Below are positions 48,194-56,524 of a stretch of 64,000 nt of DNA, piece after piece (positions within the stretch are counted from its first letter, which is position 1; each line of letters opens with the position of its first letter). The notes below the pieces were generated by a model. It was not told the origin of the DNA, did no database searches, and worked only from the letters and a program-made list of their open reading frames with translations. Origin of the DNA: a marine bacterium B5-7 (GTDB lineage Bacteria > Pseudomonadota > Gammaproteobacteria > Arenicellales > CAJQKF01); the NCBI GenBank assembly GCA_021604525.1, contig BQJD01000011.1, positions 57,824 to 121,823 of the forward strand, in the 5' to 3' direction. The position numbers were made by a program, and so were the translations under genes.

Positions 48194-49081
48194 ATGACAG
48201 ATAAAAATTCATCCATACAAAAAGTTGCCTTTTTAGGGCTTGGAACCATGGGATATCCCATGGCCGGACATCTCGCCAGCAAGGGGTTCGAAGTCACGGT
48301 TTACAACCGCACTGAGGCCAAGGCGGAACGCTGGGTGGGCGACTACGGCGGCGCGTCGGCCAACACACCCGAAGCAGCGGCCTCCGGCGCCGAGATCGTA
48401 TTTTGCTGCGTCGGCAACGACGATGATCTGCGTCAGATCACGATTGGCGAGAAAGGCGCATTTTCAGCCATGAAAGCGGGCAGCGTGTTTGTCGATCACA
48501 CCACGGCGTCGGCGCAGGTCGCGCGTGAACTCTATACTGAAGCCGGTACTGCCGGGCTTGGTTTTATCGACGCTCCTGTGTCTGGTGGTCAGGCTGGCGC
48601 TGAAAATGGTGTGTTGACAGTAATGTGCGGTGGCGATGCCACCGTCTTCGATCAGGTCAAGCCGGTGATAGACAGCTATGCCCGATCGGTCGGATTAATG
48701 GGGCCCGTTGGTGCTGGCCAATTGACCAAGATGGTGAATCAAATTTGTATTGCCGGGCTGGTCCAGGGATTATCGGAAGCGGTGAATTTTGCCCAGAAGG
48801 CCGGCCTTGATGTTGACCAGGTTCTCGATGTCATTGGTAAGGGCGCCGCTCAGTCCTGGCAGATGGATAATCGTGGCAAGACCATGGCGCGCGATGAGTT
48901 CGATTTTGGATTTGCCGTCGACTGGATGCGCAAGGATCTGGGGCTGTGTCTTGACGAGGCGGGTGGCAACGGCGCGCTGCTGCCGGTGACTGCGCTGGTC
49001 GATCAGTTCTATGCGAAAATCCAGCAACGCGGCGGCGGTCGCTGGGATACATCCAGCCTGATTCGCCTGCTCAACAGCTAG
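48194..49081 (+). CDS. 3-hydroxyisobutyrate dehydrogenase-family NAD(P) oxidoreductase
   Basis: Members oxidise beta-hydroxyacids (3-hydroxyisobutyrate, tartronate semialdehyde reduction, or succinic semialdehyde reduction). It has 295 residues. The Rossmann motif is VAFLGLGTMGYPMAGHLASKGF (~11-32) with VYNRT next, suggesting NADP preference by the Arg. The substrate motif is DAPVSGGQAGAENGVLTVMCGG (~128-149). The catalytic Lys is in GQLTKMVNQ (~178). The exact substrate cannot be read from the sequence. It is a single-gene unit with its own promoter and a likely terminator. Confidence 0.88.
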   Translation: MTDKNSSIQKVAFLGLGTMGYPMAGHLASKGFEVTVYNRTEAKAERWVGDYGGASANTPEAAASGAEIVFCCVGNDDDLRQITIGEKGAFSAMKAGSVFVDHTTASAQVARELYTEAGTAGLGFIDAPVSGGQAGAENGVLTVMCGGDATVFDQVKPVIDSYARSVGLMGPVGAGQLTKMVNQICIAGLVQGLSEAVNFAQKAGLDVDQVLDVIGKGAAQSWQMDNRGKTMARDEFDFGFAVDWMRKDLGLCLDEAGGNGALLPVTALVDQFYAKIQQRGGGRWDTSSLIRLLNS

Positions 49082-49106
49082 CAGGAGCGTACCAGTGGAA
49101 CAGGTT

Positions 49107-49137
49107 GTAAACGGCAGGGATGCCGCTTACGTATTTT
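49107..49137 (+). terminator. Terminator after the hydroxyacid dehydrogenase
   Basis: GTAAACGGCA (49107-49116) pairs with TGCCGCTTAC (49121-49130) around GGGA with one A.C mismatch, and is followed by GTATTTT. On the minus strand the mismatch becomes a G.T pair. The gene pair here is convergent, so it may act in both directions. Confidence 0.5.
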
Positions 49138-49146
49138 AACCAGAAG

Positions 49147-49776
49147 CTAACTCCAGCGTTGACGTAATGTCATGTGATTCAATGCCAGCCACTGTAGTGC
49201 GATGATCGTCTTGGCATTGACGATGCGACCGCTTGCAAGCAAATTCATTGCCGCCTCGCGCATCATGACATGCACGCGGATGTCTTCACCTTCATCAGCC
49301 AGACCATGGGTGCCGCCAATGCCGCTGCTGTCGACCCGACCACAAAACATGTCAACTGTTTCCGTGCATGCACCGGGTGACGTATAAAAGCGATAAACAG
49401 GCACCAGTTCCGTGATCTCGCAACCGGCTTCTTCATGAGCCTCACGCCTGGCCAACTCTTCCGGCGATTCACCCTCTTCAAGCACCCCGGCAACGCTCTC
49501 AAGCAGCCAGCAGTCATCGCCCTTGGCGAACGGCCCTGGTCGAAATTGCTCTATCAAGACGACGCGGTCACACACGGGATCGTAGGGCAGAACTGCGCCA
49601 ACCGCGCCTCGTTCGAATACCTCACGACACAAGCTCTCGCTACGACCGCCATCGAATAATGGATGGGTGAGGGTAAAGCGGTCGATGCGAAAGTAACCTT
49701 TATAGGCAACGTCGCGGGATTCAACATGAACATCGTCGCGAGTGAATGCGGGGACATCGATAAATGTATCGGGCAT
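49147..49776 (-). CDS. nudF: ADP-ribose pyrophosphatase (Nudix, NudF type)
   Basis: NudF hydrolyses ADP-ribose to AMP and ribose-5-phosphate. It has 209 residues (E. coli 209). The complete Nudix box GVLEEGESPEELARREAHEE continues AGC at residues 97-119 and matches Gx5Ex7REUXEEXGU exactly. YKGYFRIDRFTLTHPLFDGG near the N terminus and PVYRFYTSPGACTETVDMFCGRVD after the box are NudF-specific. It starts 9 nt after the end of the amidase gene, so the two may be cotranscribed. Confidence 0.94.
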   Translation of the reverse strand: MPDTFIDVPAFTRDDVHVESRDVAYKGYFRIDRFTLTHPLFDGGRSESLCREVFERGAVGAVLPYDPVCDRVVLIEQFRPGPFAKGDDCWLLESVAGVLEEGESPEELARREAHEEAGCEITELVPVYRFYTSPGACTETVDMFCGRVDSSGIGGTHGLADEGEDIRVHVMMREAAMNLLASGRIVNAKTIIALQWLALNHMTLRQRWS

Positions 49777-49785
49777 TATTTCTGC

Positions 49786-51198
49786 TTATTCCTTCGCGTT
49801 TTTACTTACAGCCGGTGGTTCGCCGATTCTTTCCACGGCCGAACCGATACGATCCTCGATCCACAGAGCCGTCGCCAACAGGGTTTCTTCAAAGCCACCC
49901 GGCGCCATCAGTTGCAGACCCACAGGCATGCCGTTGTGATCAAGACCCACGGGCAGGGTGATGGCGCACAACCCCAACGAGTTGGCGACGCAGGTATTAT
50001 CGAGTGCCGCCAAGTTGGCGCGGCGATAATCTTCGACCACGCTGACCTCGTCAAGCCGTGGCGGGCTGATTGCGCAGGTGGCCGACGCCATGACATCACA
50101 TTCATCAAAACGTGTCGCGGCATTACTCGCCAGATGGTTTAAGAGCCGCTTGCGTGCCAACCAATCAGATGCACTGATCTCGCCGCCATCGGCGATTCGT
50201 GAACCAACAAGTGGATCAAGTGTATTGAGCCAATCGGGCATTTCCGATGCGAGGAATTCAGAAAGCTCCGCAGACACCACATTACCCTTGTGCAACAACT
50301 CCTGTGCCATGGCAGCTTCCGGTAATGGCGCGGAAATGCGCGTGGCACCGTGTGCTTCCATTCTACTGACTACATCTTCGATGACGCGAACAATGGATGC
50401 CTCGCAGTTTTCATATAATGCCGGTTCATTTGTGCCGATCGCTGGTGGATGCGTGTATCGGCTGCGCAACTCGTCGATGAATTGCCACGGTGATTGTTCG
50501 ACCCATGGATCAATCGCGGCAAAGGCGAACGCGGCATCCTCGACGGTGCGTGTCAGGATACCGGCGCTATCGAGGCTGGGGCTCAAGGGAAAGATGCCAT
50601 CTGTCGACCAGCGTCCGAAGGTTGTTTTAAGTCCCACCGTCCCGGTCATGCTGGCCGGTAGCCGCACCGAACCGGCCGTGTCGGTGCCGAATGCGATCAA
50701 TGCGCAGCCACTGATGATACTGACGCCGGCGCCGGAGCTTGAACCACCCGGCACGCGATGATGTGCGTTGTCCCAGGGGTTGACCGGCGTTTCCCAGTGA
50801 CTGTTGACCCCAAGACCGCCGAAGGCGAATTCCACGGTGTGGGTTTTACCCGTGATCACCGCCAACTGGTTTCGCGCCAGATCAATCAGTGGTCCCTGGC
50901 GCTGCCAGCGTTCCGGCACCGCTCGCGGGCTGCCGGCAAAGACGTCAAGGCCATTGACCCCGTACAGATCCTTGATCGATATGGGTATGCCGCAAAGTGC
51001 CCCAGGATCGGCAGTCGCTGCCAGTGTCGCATCGGCCGCGTGCGCTGCGCGCAAGCCGATCTCATTCGTGACCACCCTATACGCATTGAGATTACGAGCG
51101 GTGGACGCAATGTTGTCGAAGCAGGTGTTGGCGAGTGATTGGGCATCGATGGAACCGTTACGAAGCGCGCGAGTCAATTGGTAAAGTGAAGCAGCCAC
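49786..51198 (-). CDS. Amidase-signature hydrolase
   Basis: An amidase-signature enzyme that hydrolyses an amide of unknown identity. The frame opens at 51288, but the domain starts with SLYQLTRALRNGSIDAQ, so the GTG at 51198 (470 residues) is preferred; no ribosome site decides it. The Ser-cisSer-Lys triad is seen as K76 (GIPISIKDLYG), GGSSSGAG (~151-158) and S177 (GTDTAGSVRLPAS). It lacks the GatB partner context and is more like aryl or aliphatic amidases and AtzF/allophanate-type proteins than GatA, but the substrate cannot be named. Confidence 0.85.
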   Translation of the reverse strand: MAASLYQLTRALRNGSIDAQSLANTCFDNIASTARNLNAYRVVTNEIGLRAAHAADATLAATADPGALCGIPISIKDLYGVNGLDVFAGSPRAVPERWQRQGPLIDLARNQLAVITGKTHTVEFAFGGLGVNSHWETPVNPWDNAHHRVPGGSSSGAGVSIISGCALIAFGTDTAGSVRLPASMTGTVGLKTTFGRWSTDGIFPLSPSLDSAGILTRTVEDAAFAFAAIDPWVEQSPWQFIDELRSRYTHPPAIGTNEPALYENCEASIVRVIEDVVSRMEAHGATRISAPLPEAAMAQELLHKGNVVSAELSEFLASEMPDWLNTLDPLVGSRIADGGEISASDWLARKRLLNHLASNAATRFDECDVMASATCAISPPRLDEVSVVEDYRRANLAALDNTCVANSLGLCAITLPVGLDHNGMPVGLQLMAPGGFEETLLATALWIEDRIGSAVERIGEPPAVSKNAKE

Positions 51199-51311
51199 GG
51201 GAATGAATGTGATATAAAAGTGTTTTGAAAATACCGCTCGCCACGCTTGCAGTTGTGACGACATATAGATAAACCGGCGGACCCACAAAATGGTCTATCC
51301 GCCACCCAATG

Positions 51312-51328
51312 TTTCGTATTGTACGAAA
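51312..51328. repeat. 17-bp dyad upstream of indolepyruvate oxidoreductase
   Basis: TTTCGTATTGTACGAAA has 7-bp perfect arms around TTG, 150 nt before the IOR start and in the divergent gap with the amidase. A similar 17-mer, CGTACTGTACGAAAAGC, occurs before rpoE (20896-20912). It may be an operator for a dimeric regulator. No gene lies in this ~280-nt gap. Confidence 0.45.
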
Positions 51329-51477
51329 AGCAGCGATCCTGTTGTTGGGAGAGGAACCAAGTGTACTGGAAAACCTGTTTTAGCTGTCGATGGTCGCCGC
51401 CAGAGCGGAAACCGCCTGTTTAAGGCGTCTGCTTGCCTACCTCGGACGCCCGCAACCGTTTATTCGGAGGATCATCA

Positions 51478-54400
51478 ATGACCCAGCTACCCACAATTAC
51501 TCTCGACGATAAATATACCCGCGAACGCGGAATCGTCTTCATGACCGGTGTTCAGGCGTTAGTGCGCCTGCCCATGCTGCAACGCCAGCGCGATGCAGCC
51601 CGAGGTCTCAACACTTCAGGCTTTATTACAGGTTATCGGGGCTCGCCGCTCGGCGGCTATGATCAGGCCTTGTGGAAAGCCGCAAAGCATCTTGGTGAAA
51701 ACAATATCGTGTTTTCGCCGGCCATCAACGAAGACCTGGGGGCTACCGCTCTGTGGGGCACCCAGCAAGTAAATCTGTTTGACGGCGCGACAACGGACGG
51801 GGTTTTCGGTATCTGGTATGGCAAGGGTCCAGGAGTGGACCGCAGCGGCGATGCGTTCAAGCATGCCAATGCTGCCGGCACCTCCCAATACGGCGGCGTA
51901 CTGGCGCTGGCAGGGGACGATCACACCTGCAAATCGTCAACGCTGCCTCACCAGAGTGAATTTGCTTTCATAGATGCCGGCATTCCGGTGCTGAATCCTG
52001 CCGGTATTCAGGAAATCCTCGATTTCGGATTACTCGGGTTCGAGATGTCCCGATACAGTGGCTGCTGGATCGCCATGAAAACCATCGCCGAAACCGTGGA
52101 TTCCTCGGCCACTGTGGAAATTGATCCAGAGCGGCCAAGGATCGTGACTCCCGACGATTTCACTCTGCCCGACGGCGGCGTACATATTCGCTGGCCGGAT
52201 CCACCGCTAGAACAGGAATATCGACTACACGCCTACAAGATTTATGCGGCGCTGGCCTTTGCCAGGGTGAATTCGCTGAATCGTATCGTGCTCGACTCGT
52301 CCCGGCCGCGTCTTGGAATTGTCGCTACCGGCAAATCCTATCTTGATGTTCAACAGGCGTTTGACGATCTCGGTATCGACGACAATCTTGCTCGCGAAAT
52401 TGGTATCAGGTTGTACAAGGTCGGCATGCCCTGGCCGCTGGAACGCGAGGGCGTCAGGCACTTCGCCGAAGGGCTCGACGAAGTACTGGTGGTCGAAGAA
52501 AAGCGTGCAATTATCGAAAACCAGTTAAAGGAACAATTGTATAACTGGCGCGAAGATGTGCGACCTCGAGTGGTGGGTAAATTTGACGAGGAACGCAACT
52601 GGATCCTGCCGTCGGCCGGAGAGTTAACCCCGGCACGCATCGCCCGGGTTATCGCCGCGCGAATAGCACCGTTTTACAAGAGCGAGAAAATAGATAAACG
52701 GCTTGAGTTTCTGGCGCGTAAGGAACAGGCGCTTGAGCGAACAACTTTATCGGTGCAACGAACGCCGCATTTCTGTTCCGGATGTCCGCATAACACCTCA
52801 ACCAAAGTACCCGAGGGCAGCCGCGCCATGGCCGGTATTGGTTGCCACTACATGGCCAACTGGATGGATCGCAGAACCGAAACCTTCACCCAGATGGGTG
52901 GTGAAGGCGTTCCGTGGATTGGTCAGTCGCCGTTTACTGAAACCCGACATGTGTTCGCCAACTTGGGTGATGGCACTTATTATCATTCCGGGTTACTGGC
53001 GATACGCGCCTCGATAGCTGCTGGCGTCAATATTACCTATAAATTACTGGTCAACGATGCCGTAGCCATGACCGGTGGACAACCTGTTGAAGGATCCCTC
53101 ACTGTCATGCAGATGGCCAGTCAACTGCTTGCTGAAGGTGTTCGGCGAATCGCTGTGGTTGCTGAGCAACCCGAAAAATATGCCGATATCGACGATATGC
53201 CCGCAGGCGTTAAAGTTCATGGTCGCGAGGAATTTCCACGTCTCCAACTCGAGTTTCGAGAGGAACAAGGCACCACGGTACTGATTTACGACCAGGTGTG
53301 TGCCGCTGAAAAGCGCCGCCGCCGCAAGCGTGGTCTGCTTGAAGATCCGAAAAAACGGGTCATCATCAATCCGGATGTTTGCGAGGGATGCGGCGATTGT
53401 GGCGTACAGTCCAACTGCCTGTCGGTAATACCGCTGGAAACGCCGTTGGGTCGCAAGCGAACCATCGATCAGTCTGCCTGCAACAAAGATTACAGTTGCC
53501 TGAATGGTTTTTGCCCGAGCTTTGTGGTTGTGCATGGCGCCGAGTTGAAAAAACGCTCATCGCAGGTTGTCGAATTTAGTGCCGGATCTTCACAAACGAA
53601 TGCCGCGACATCTGAACCGGCTTTGCCACTTCCTTCATTGCCAACCCTCAATACGCCCTATGGAATCGTCATTACCGGTGTCGGTGGTACCGGCGTGGTA
53701 ACGGTGAGTGCACTGCTTGGAATGGCTGCTCATCTGGATGATAGTGGTGCCAGTGTTCTCGACATGACCGGACTTGCGCAGAAGTATGGTGCGGTCACAT
53801 CACACGTTCAAATATCCGCGAATGTCGGTGACATAAATGCCGTGCGCGTGGCGGCCGGTGGTGCCGATGTTCTGCTGGGATGCGATTCGGTGGTTGCCGC
53901 ATCGTTTGATGCATTGAGCAAGATCGATGCCGGTCAAACCCGTGTGGTAGTCAATGATCATGCCTCGGCGACTGCACAATTTATTGCCAATCCTGATCTT
54001 GCATTCCCAACCAGTGAAATCCGTGAACTGCTGAATGAAGCGGCCGGCGCCGATGCCTGCGATTACTTTGACGCAACGAATCTATCGGCTGAGATTCTTG
54101 GCAACAGCATCGGCGGTAACCTCATGGTGGTTGGTTTCGCATGGCAAAAGGGCTATTTGCCTATCAGCCTCGAGGCGATGGAACGGGCTATCGAATTGAA
54201 CGGCGTAGCAGTGGAATTCAATCTCAAAGCCTTCACGCTTGGACGTCGCATGGCGCATGATCCCCAGGCAGTCAATGCACTGTTAAAGCGCACTGCCGCC
54301 GAGAGTCCGGCCAGCAATGAGTCGCATATCGAATCGCTCGACGAGATTGTCGACTATCGGGCAAACATTTTGATCGAGTATCAGAACGGCGCTTATGCGA

Positions 54401-54990
54401 AACGTTATCGTGCGCTCGTCAATCGTGTCCAGCAGGCGGAAGAAGCCCGCTATCCTGGTCGGGTTGAACTTGCCGTGACCGTCGCCAGGCGATACTTCAC
54501 GCTGCTTGCCTACAAGGACGAATATGAAGTTGCGCGGTTGTTCACCAAACCTGAATTTGCTAAATCCCTGAAAGATCAGTTCGAACCCGGTTATCGGATC
54601 GAGTTCCGTATGGCGCCACCGCTTTTGTCCTCAACGGATGAAGTCAGTGGACGACCTGTCAAGCGCTCGTTTGGATCGTGGATGTTTCAGGTATTCAAAA
54701 TACTGAAACCCCTGCGCGTACTTCGCGGTACCTGGTTTGACCCCTTCGGCTATTCGTCGGATCGACGCGAGGAGCGACACCTGATCAAGGAGTATGAGCA
54801 TTCGGTTGATACCGTACTCGAATTGTTGGCAGACGATAATCATGATGCCGCCGTGGCTGCCCTCGACTGGTCACGGGCGATTCGTGGCTATGGCCCGATC
54901 AAACATGACAACGCGGTTAATGCACGAATCATGCGGGATCAATTGATCGAGGAAGTTCGTCATCCGAAGGAGGCGCTCAAGGCTGCCTGA
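51478..54990 (+). CDS. Indolepyruvate ferredoxin oxidoreductase, fused alpha/beta (IorAB) form
   Basis: The enzyme decarboxylates aryl pyruvates to aryl-acetyl-CoA and reduces ferredoxin. The ATG at 51478 follows GGAGG by 7 nt and gives 1170 residues; the frame from 51433 is less likely. The N-terminal pyrimidine-binding domain has FMTGVQALVRLPMLQR and GYRGSPLGGYD. The thiamine diphosphate domain has HFCSGCPHNTSTKVPEGS (~430). Fe-S Cys motifs follow at ~635 (CEGCGDCGVQSNC) and ~664 (CNKDYSCLNGFC). The gamma (IorB) domain starts at GVGGTGVVTVSALLGMA (~732). Long fused forms are common in aerobic proteobacteria. It may share substrates with AOR. Confidence 0.93.
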   Translation: MTQLPTITLDDKYTRERGIVFMTGVQALVRLPMLQRQRDAARGLNTSGFITGYRGSPLGGYDQALWKAAKHLGENNIVFSPAINEDLGATALWGTQQVNLFDGATTDGVFGIWYGKGPGVDRSGDAFKHANAAGTSQYGGVLALAGDDHTCKSSTLPHQSEFAFIDAGIPVLNPAGIQEILDFGLLGFEMSRYSGCWIAMKTIAETVDSSATVEIDPERPRIVTPDDFTLPDGGVHIRWPDPPLEQEYRLHAYKIYAALAFARVNSLNRIVLDSSRPRLGIVATGKSYLDVQQAFDDLGIDDNLAREIGIRLYKVGMPWPLEREGVRHFAEGLDEVLVVEEKRAIIENQLKEQLYNWREDVRPRVVGKFDEERNWILPSAGELTPARIARVIAARIAPFYKSEKIDKRLEFLARKEQALERTTLSVQRTPHFCSGCPHNTSTKVPEGSRAMAGIGCHYMANWMDRRTETFTQMGGEGVPWIGQSPFTETRHVFANLGDGTYYHSGLLAIRASIAAGVNITYKLLVNDAVAMTGGQPVEGSLTVMQMASQLLAEGVRRIAVVAEQPEKYADIDDMPAGVKVHGREEFPRLQLEFREEQGTTVLIYDQVCAAEKRRRRKRGLLEDPKKRVIINPDVCEGCGDCGVQSNCLSVIPLETPLGRKRTIDQSACNKDYSCLNGFCPSFVVVHGAELKKRSSQVVEFSAGSSQTNAATSEPALPLPSLPTLNTPYGIVITGVGGTGVVTVSALLGMAAHLDDSGASVLDMTGLAQKYGAVTSHVQISANVGDINAVRVAAGGADVLLGCDSVVAASFDALSKIDAGQTRVVVNDHASATAQFIANPDLAFPTSEIRELLNEAAGADACDYFDATNLSAEILGNSIGGNLMVVGFAWQKGYLPISLEAMERAIELNGVAVEFNLKAFTLGRRMAHDPQAVNALLKRTAAESPASNESHIESLDEIVDYRANILIEYQNGAYAKRYRALVNRVQQAEEARYPGRVELAVTVARRYFTLLAYKDEYEVARLFTKPEFAKSLKDQFEPGYRIEFRMAPPLLSSTDEVSGRPVKRSFGSWMFQVFKILKPLRVLRGTWFDPFGYSSDRREERHLIKEYEHSVDTVLELLADDNHDAAVAALDWSRAIRGYGPIKHDNAVNARIMRDQLIEEVRHPKEALKAA

Positions 54991-55110
54991 AGAATCACTC
55001 AGACGAGCGCTATGGATGCGGTTGAGAAGAGATCTTGAATCAGGCAAGTCAGTCGCGGTGTGATTGATTCGTCATCATCAAATTCATGTTCAAATATCTT
55101 AACGAGCACC

Positions 55111-55202
55111 GATAAGGCATATCAATAGATTTGCGCCCGCCGCGCTTTTTCTATGTAATTCATAGCTATGCCTTATCTCATATTGAGTCGACTTGAAGTC
55201 GA
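55111..55202. repeat. Inverted repeats upstream of the FAD oxidoreductase
   Basis: GATAAGGCATA (55111-55121) and TATGCCTTATC (55167-55177) are perfect 11-bp inverted copies 45 nt apart. TCGACTTGAAGTCGA (55188-55202) is a palindrome with 7-bp arms, 15 nt before the ATG at 55218. The gap after IOR is 227 nt and contains no gene or clear sigma-70 promoter. These dyads may be regulator sites. Confidence 0.45.
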
Positions 55203-55217
55203 TGACAATGATTGTTT

Positions 55218-56519
55218 ATGAGCGCGTCAACAATGGCGCGTTCGCCTGAACCTGCGGACATCGATAGCTATTACCAGGCGACACGTAACCGCGAGTTGTC
55301 TGGTGACCGGTTTGAAAGTGGTCAGCACTTCGATGTCGGTATCATCGGTGGTGGTCTTAGTGGATTAAATGCGGCACTCGAATTATCCGCACGTGGGTAT
55401 CGGGTGGGTATTTTCGAAGCTCATCGCATCGGCTGGGGCGCATCCGGTCGAAGTGGCGGACAGATCATCAGTGGGTTTGGCTGTGATATCACGACGCTCG
55501 AACGCCACCTCGGATTGTCACGGGCTAAAACCCTGTGGCAGTTATCGGTCCATGCGCTTGACGATCTGAAGCAGCAAGTGGCGCGATACGACATCCATTG
55601 CGACCTGGCCGCCGGGCACATGACGGTCGCACATAACTTGAAAGTGGCACATGAATTGTCTGATTATGTTGACCGCCTCACACAGGTTTATGAATATCCG
55701 GCAAGCTATCTTGATCGTGCTGCACTGACTGACAGAATCGCATCCAGTCGTTATCACGGCGCACTGCTCGATCCCTTGAGCGGCCACCTGCATCCACTCA
55801 ATTACACGTTAGGTGTGGCCGCGGCAGCGCACGCAGGCGGCGTGAAGTTGTTTGAGAAATCTGCAGTGAGGCAGATCATTCGTGGCAAACCGGTTGTCCT
55901 GAAGTTCGACAGTGGTGATATCAAATGTGATCATGTATTGGTATGCGCCAATGCTTATCTCGAGCCACTGGAAGCGGATCTTGGTCGACATGTTGTTCCG
56001 GTGGGTTCACATATCGTAGCCACTGAAACGCTCGATTTGAATGTGGCTGATGGTTTGATTGCCGAACGCATGGCGGTTGCAGATACGCGTCGTGTACTCG
56101 ACTACTACCGGCTGAGTGCCGATAATCGATTATTATTTGGCGGACGGGTCGGGTTGCTTGAGCCTGATCGGGCTCAACTTGTCAAAGTCATGTCGCATCG
56201 TATCAGCAGGGTGTTTCCTGATATTAAAGGGGTTCGAATCGATTATGCCTGGGGTGGACATGTTGCCATCACCCGCACCCACGCACCGCACCTGGGTCGG
56301 TTGGCCCAGAATATCTTTTTTGCTCAAGGCTACAGTGGCCATGGCATGGTGTTAAGTCATCTCGCCGGTCGCATTCTTGCCGAGGCTGTGGACGGAAGTG
56401 TTGCCAACATGGATCTCTTTGAAGCCATTCCGAATCCGGCTCGCTGGCTACCCAGGGTCCTGCGGCGCCCGGCGTTGGCTATTATGCTGACCTGGTTCAA
56501 GCTCCTCGATCGAATCTGA
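55218..56519 (+). CDS. FAD-dependent amine oxidase-like protein (DAO family, PuuB/OrdL-like)
   Basis: A D-amino-acid-oxidase-fold flavoprotein, 433 residues from ATG 55218. The FAD motif VGIIGGGLSGLNAALELSARGYRVGIFEAHRIGWGASGRSGGQI (~40-83) with GRSGGQI is characteristic of the OrdL/gamma-glutamylputrescine oxidase group. The C-terminal FAD contact is FFAQGYSGHGMVLSHLAGRILAEAVDG (~370-396). DIDSYYQATRN at the N terminus is also typical of PuuB-like proteins. No puuA, puuC or puuD partner is near, so the amine is unknown. It ends 5 nt before the CLC gene. Confidence 0.87.
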   Translation: MSASTMARSPEPADIDSYYQATRNRELSGDRFESGQHFDVGIIGGGLSGLNAALELSARGYRVGIFEAHRIGWGASGRSGGQIISGFGCDITTLERHLGLSRAKTLWQLSVHALDDLKQQVARYDIHCDLAAGHMTVAHNLKVAHELSDYVDRLTQVYEYPASYLDRAALTDRIASSRYHGALLDPLSGHLHPLNYTLGVAAAAHAGGVKLFEKSAVRQIIRGKPVVLKFDSGDIKCDHVLVCANAYLEPLEADLGRHVVPVGSHIVATETLDLNVADGLIAERMAVADTRRVLDYYRLSADNRLLFGGRVGLLEPDRAQLVKVMSHRISRVFPDIKGVRIDYAWGGHVAITRTHAPHLGRLAQNIFFAQGYSGHGMVLSHLAGRILAEAVDGSVANMDLFEAIPNPARWLPRVLRRPALAIMLTWFKLLDRI

Positions 56520-56524
56520 TTCTC

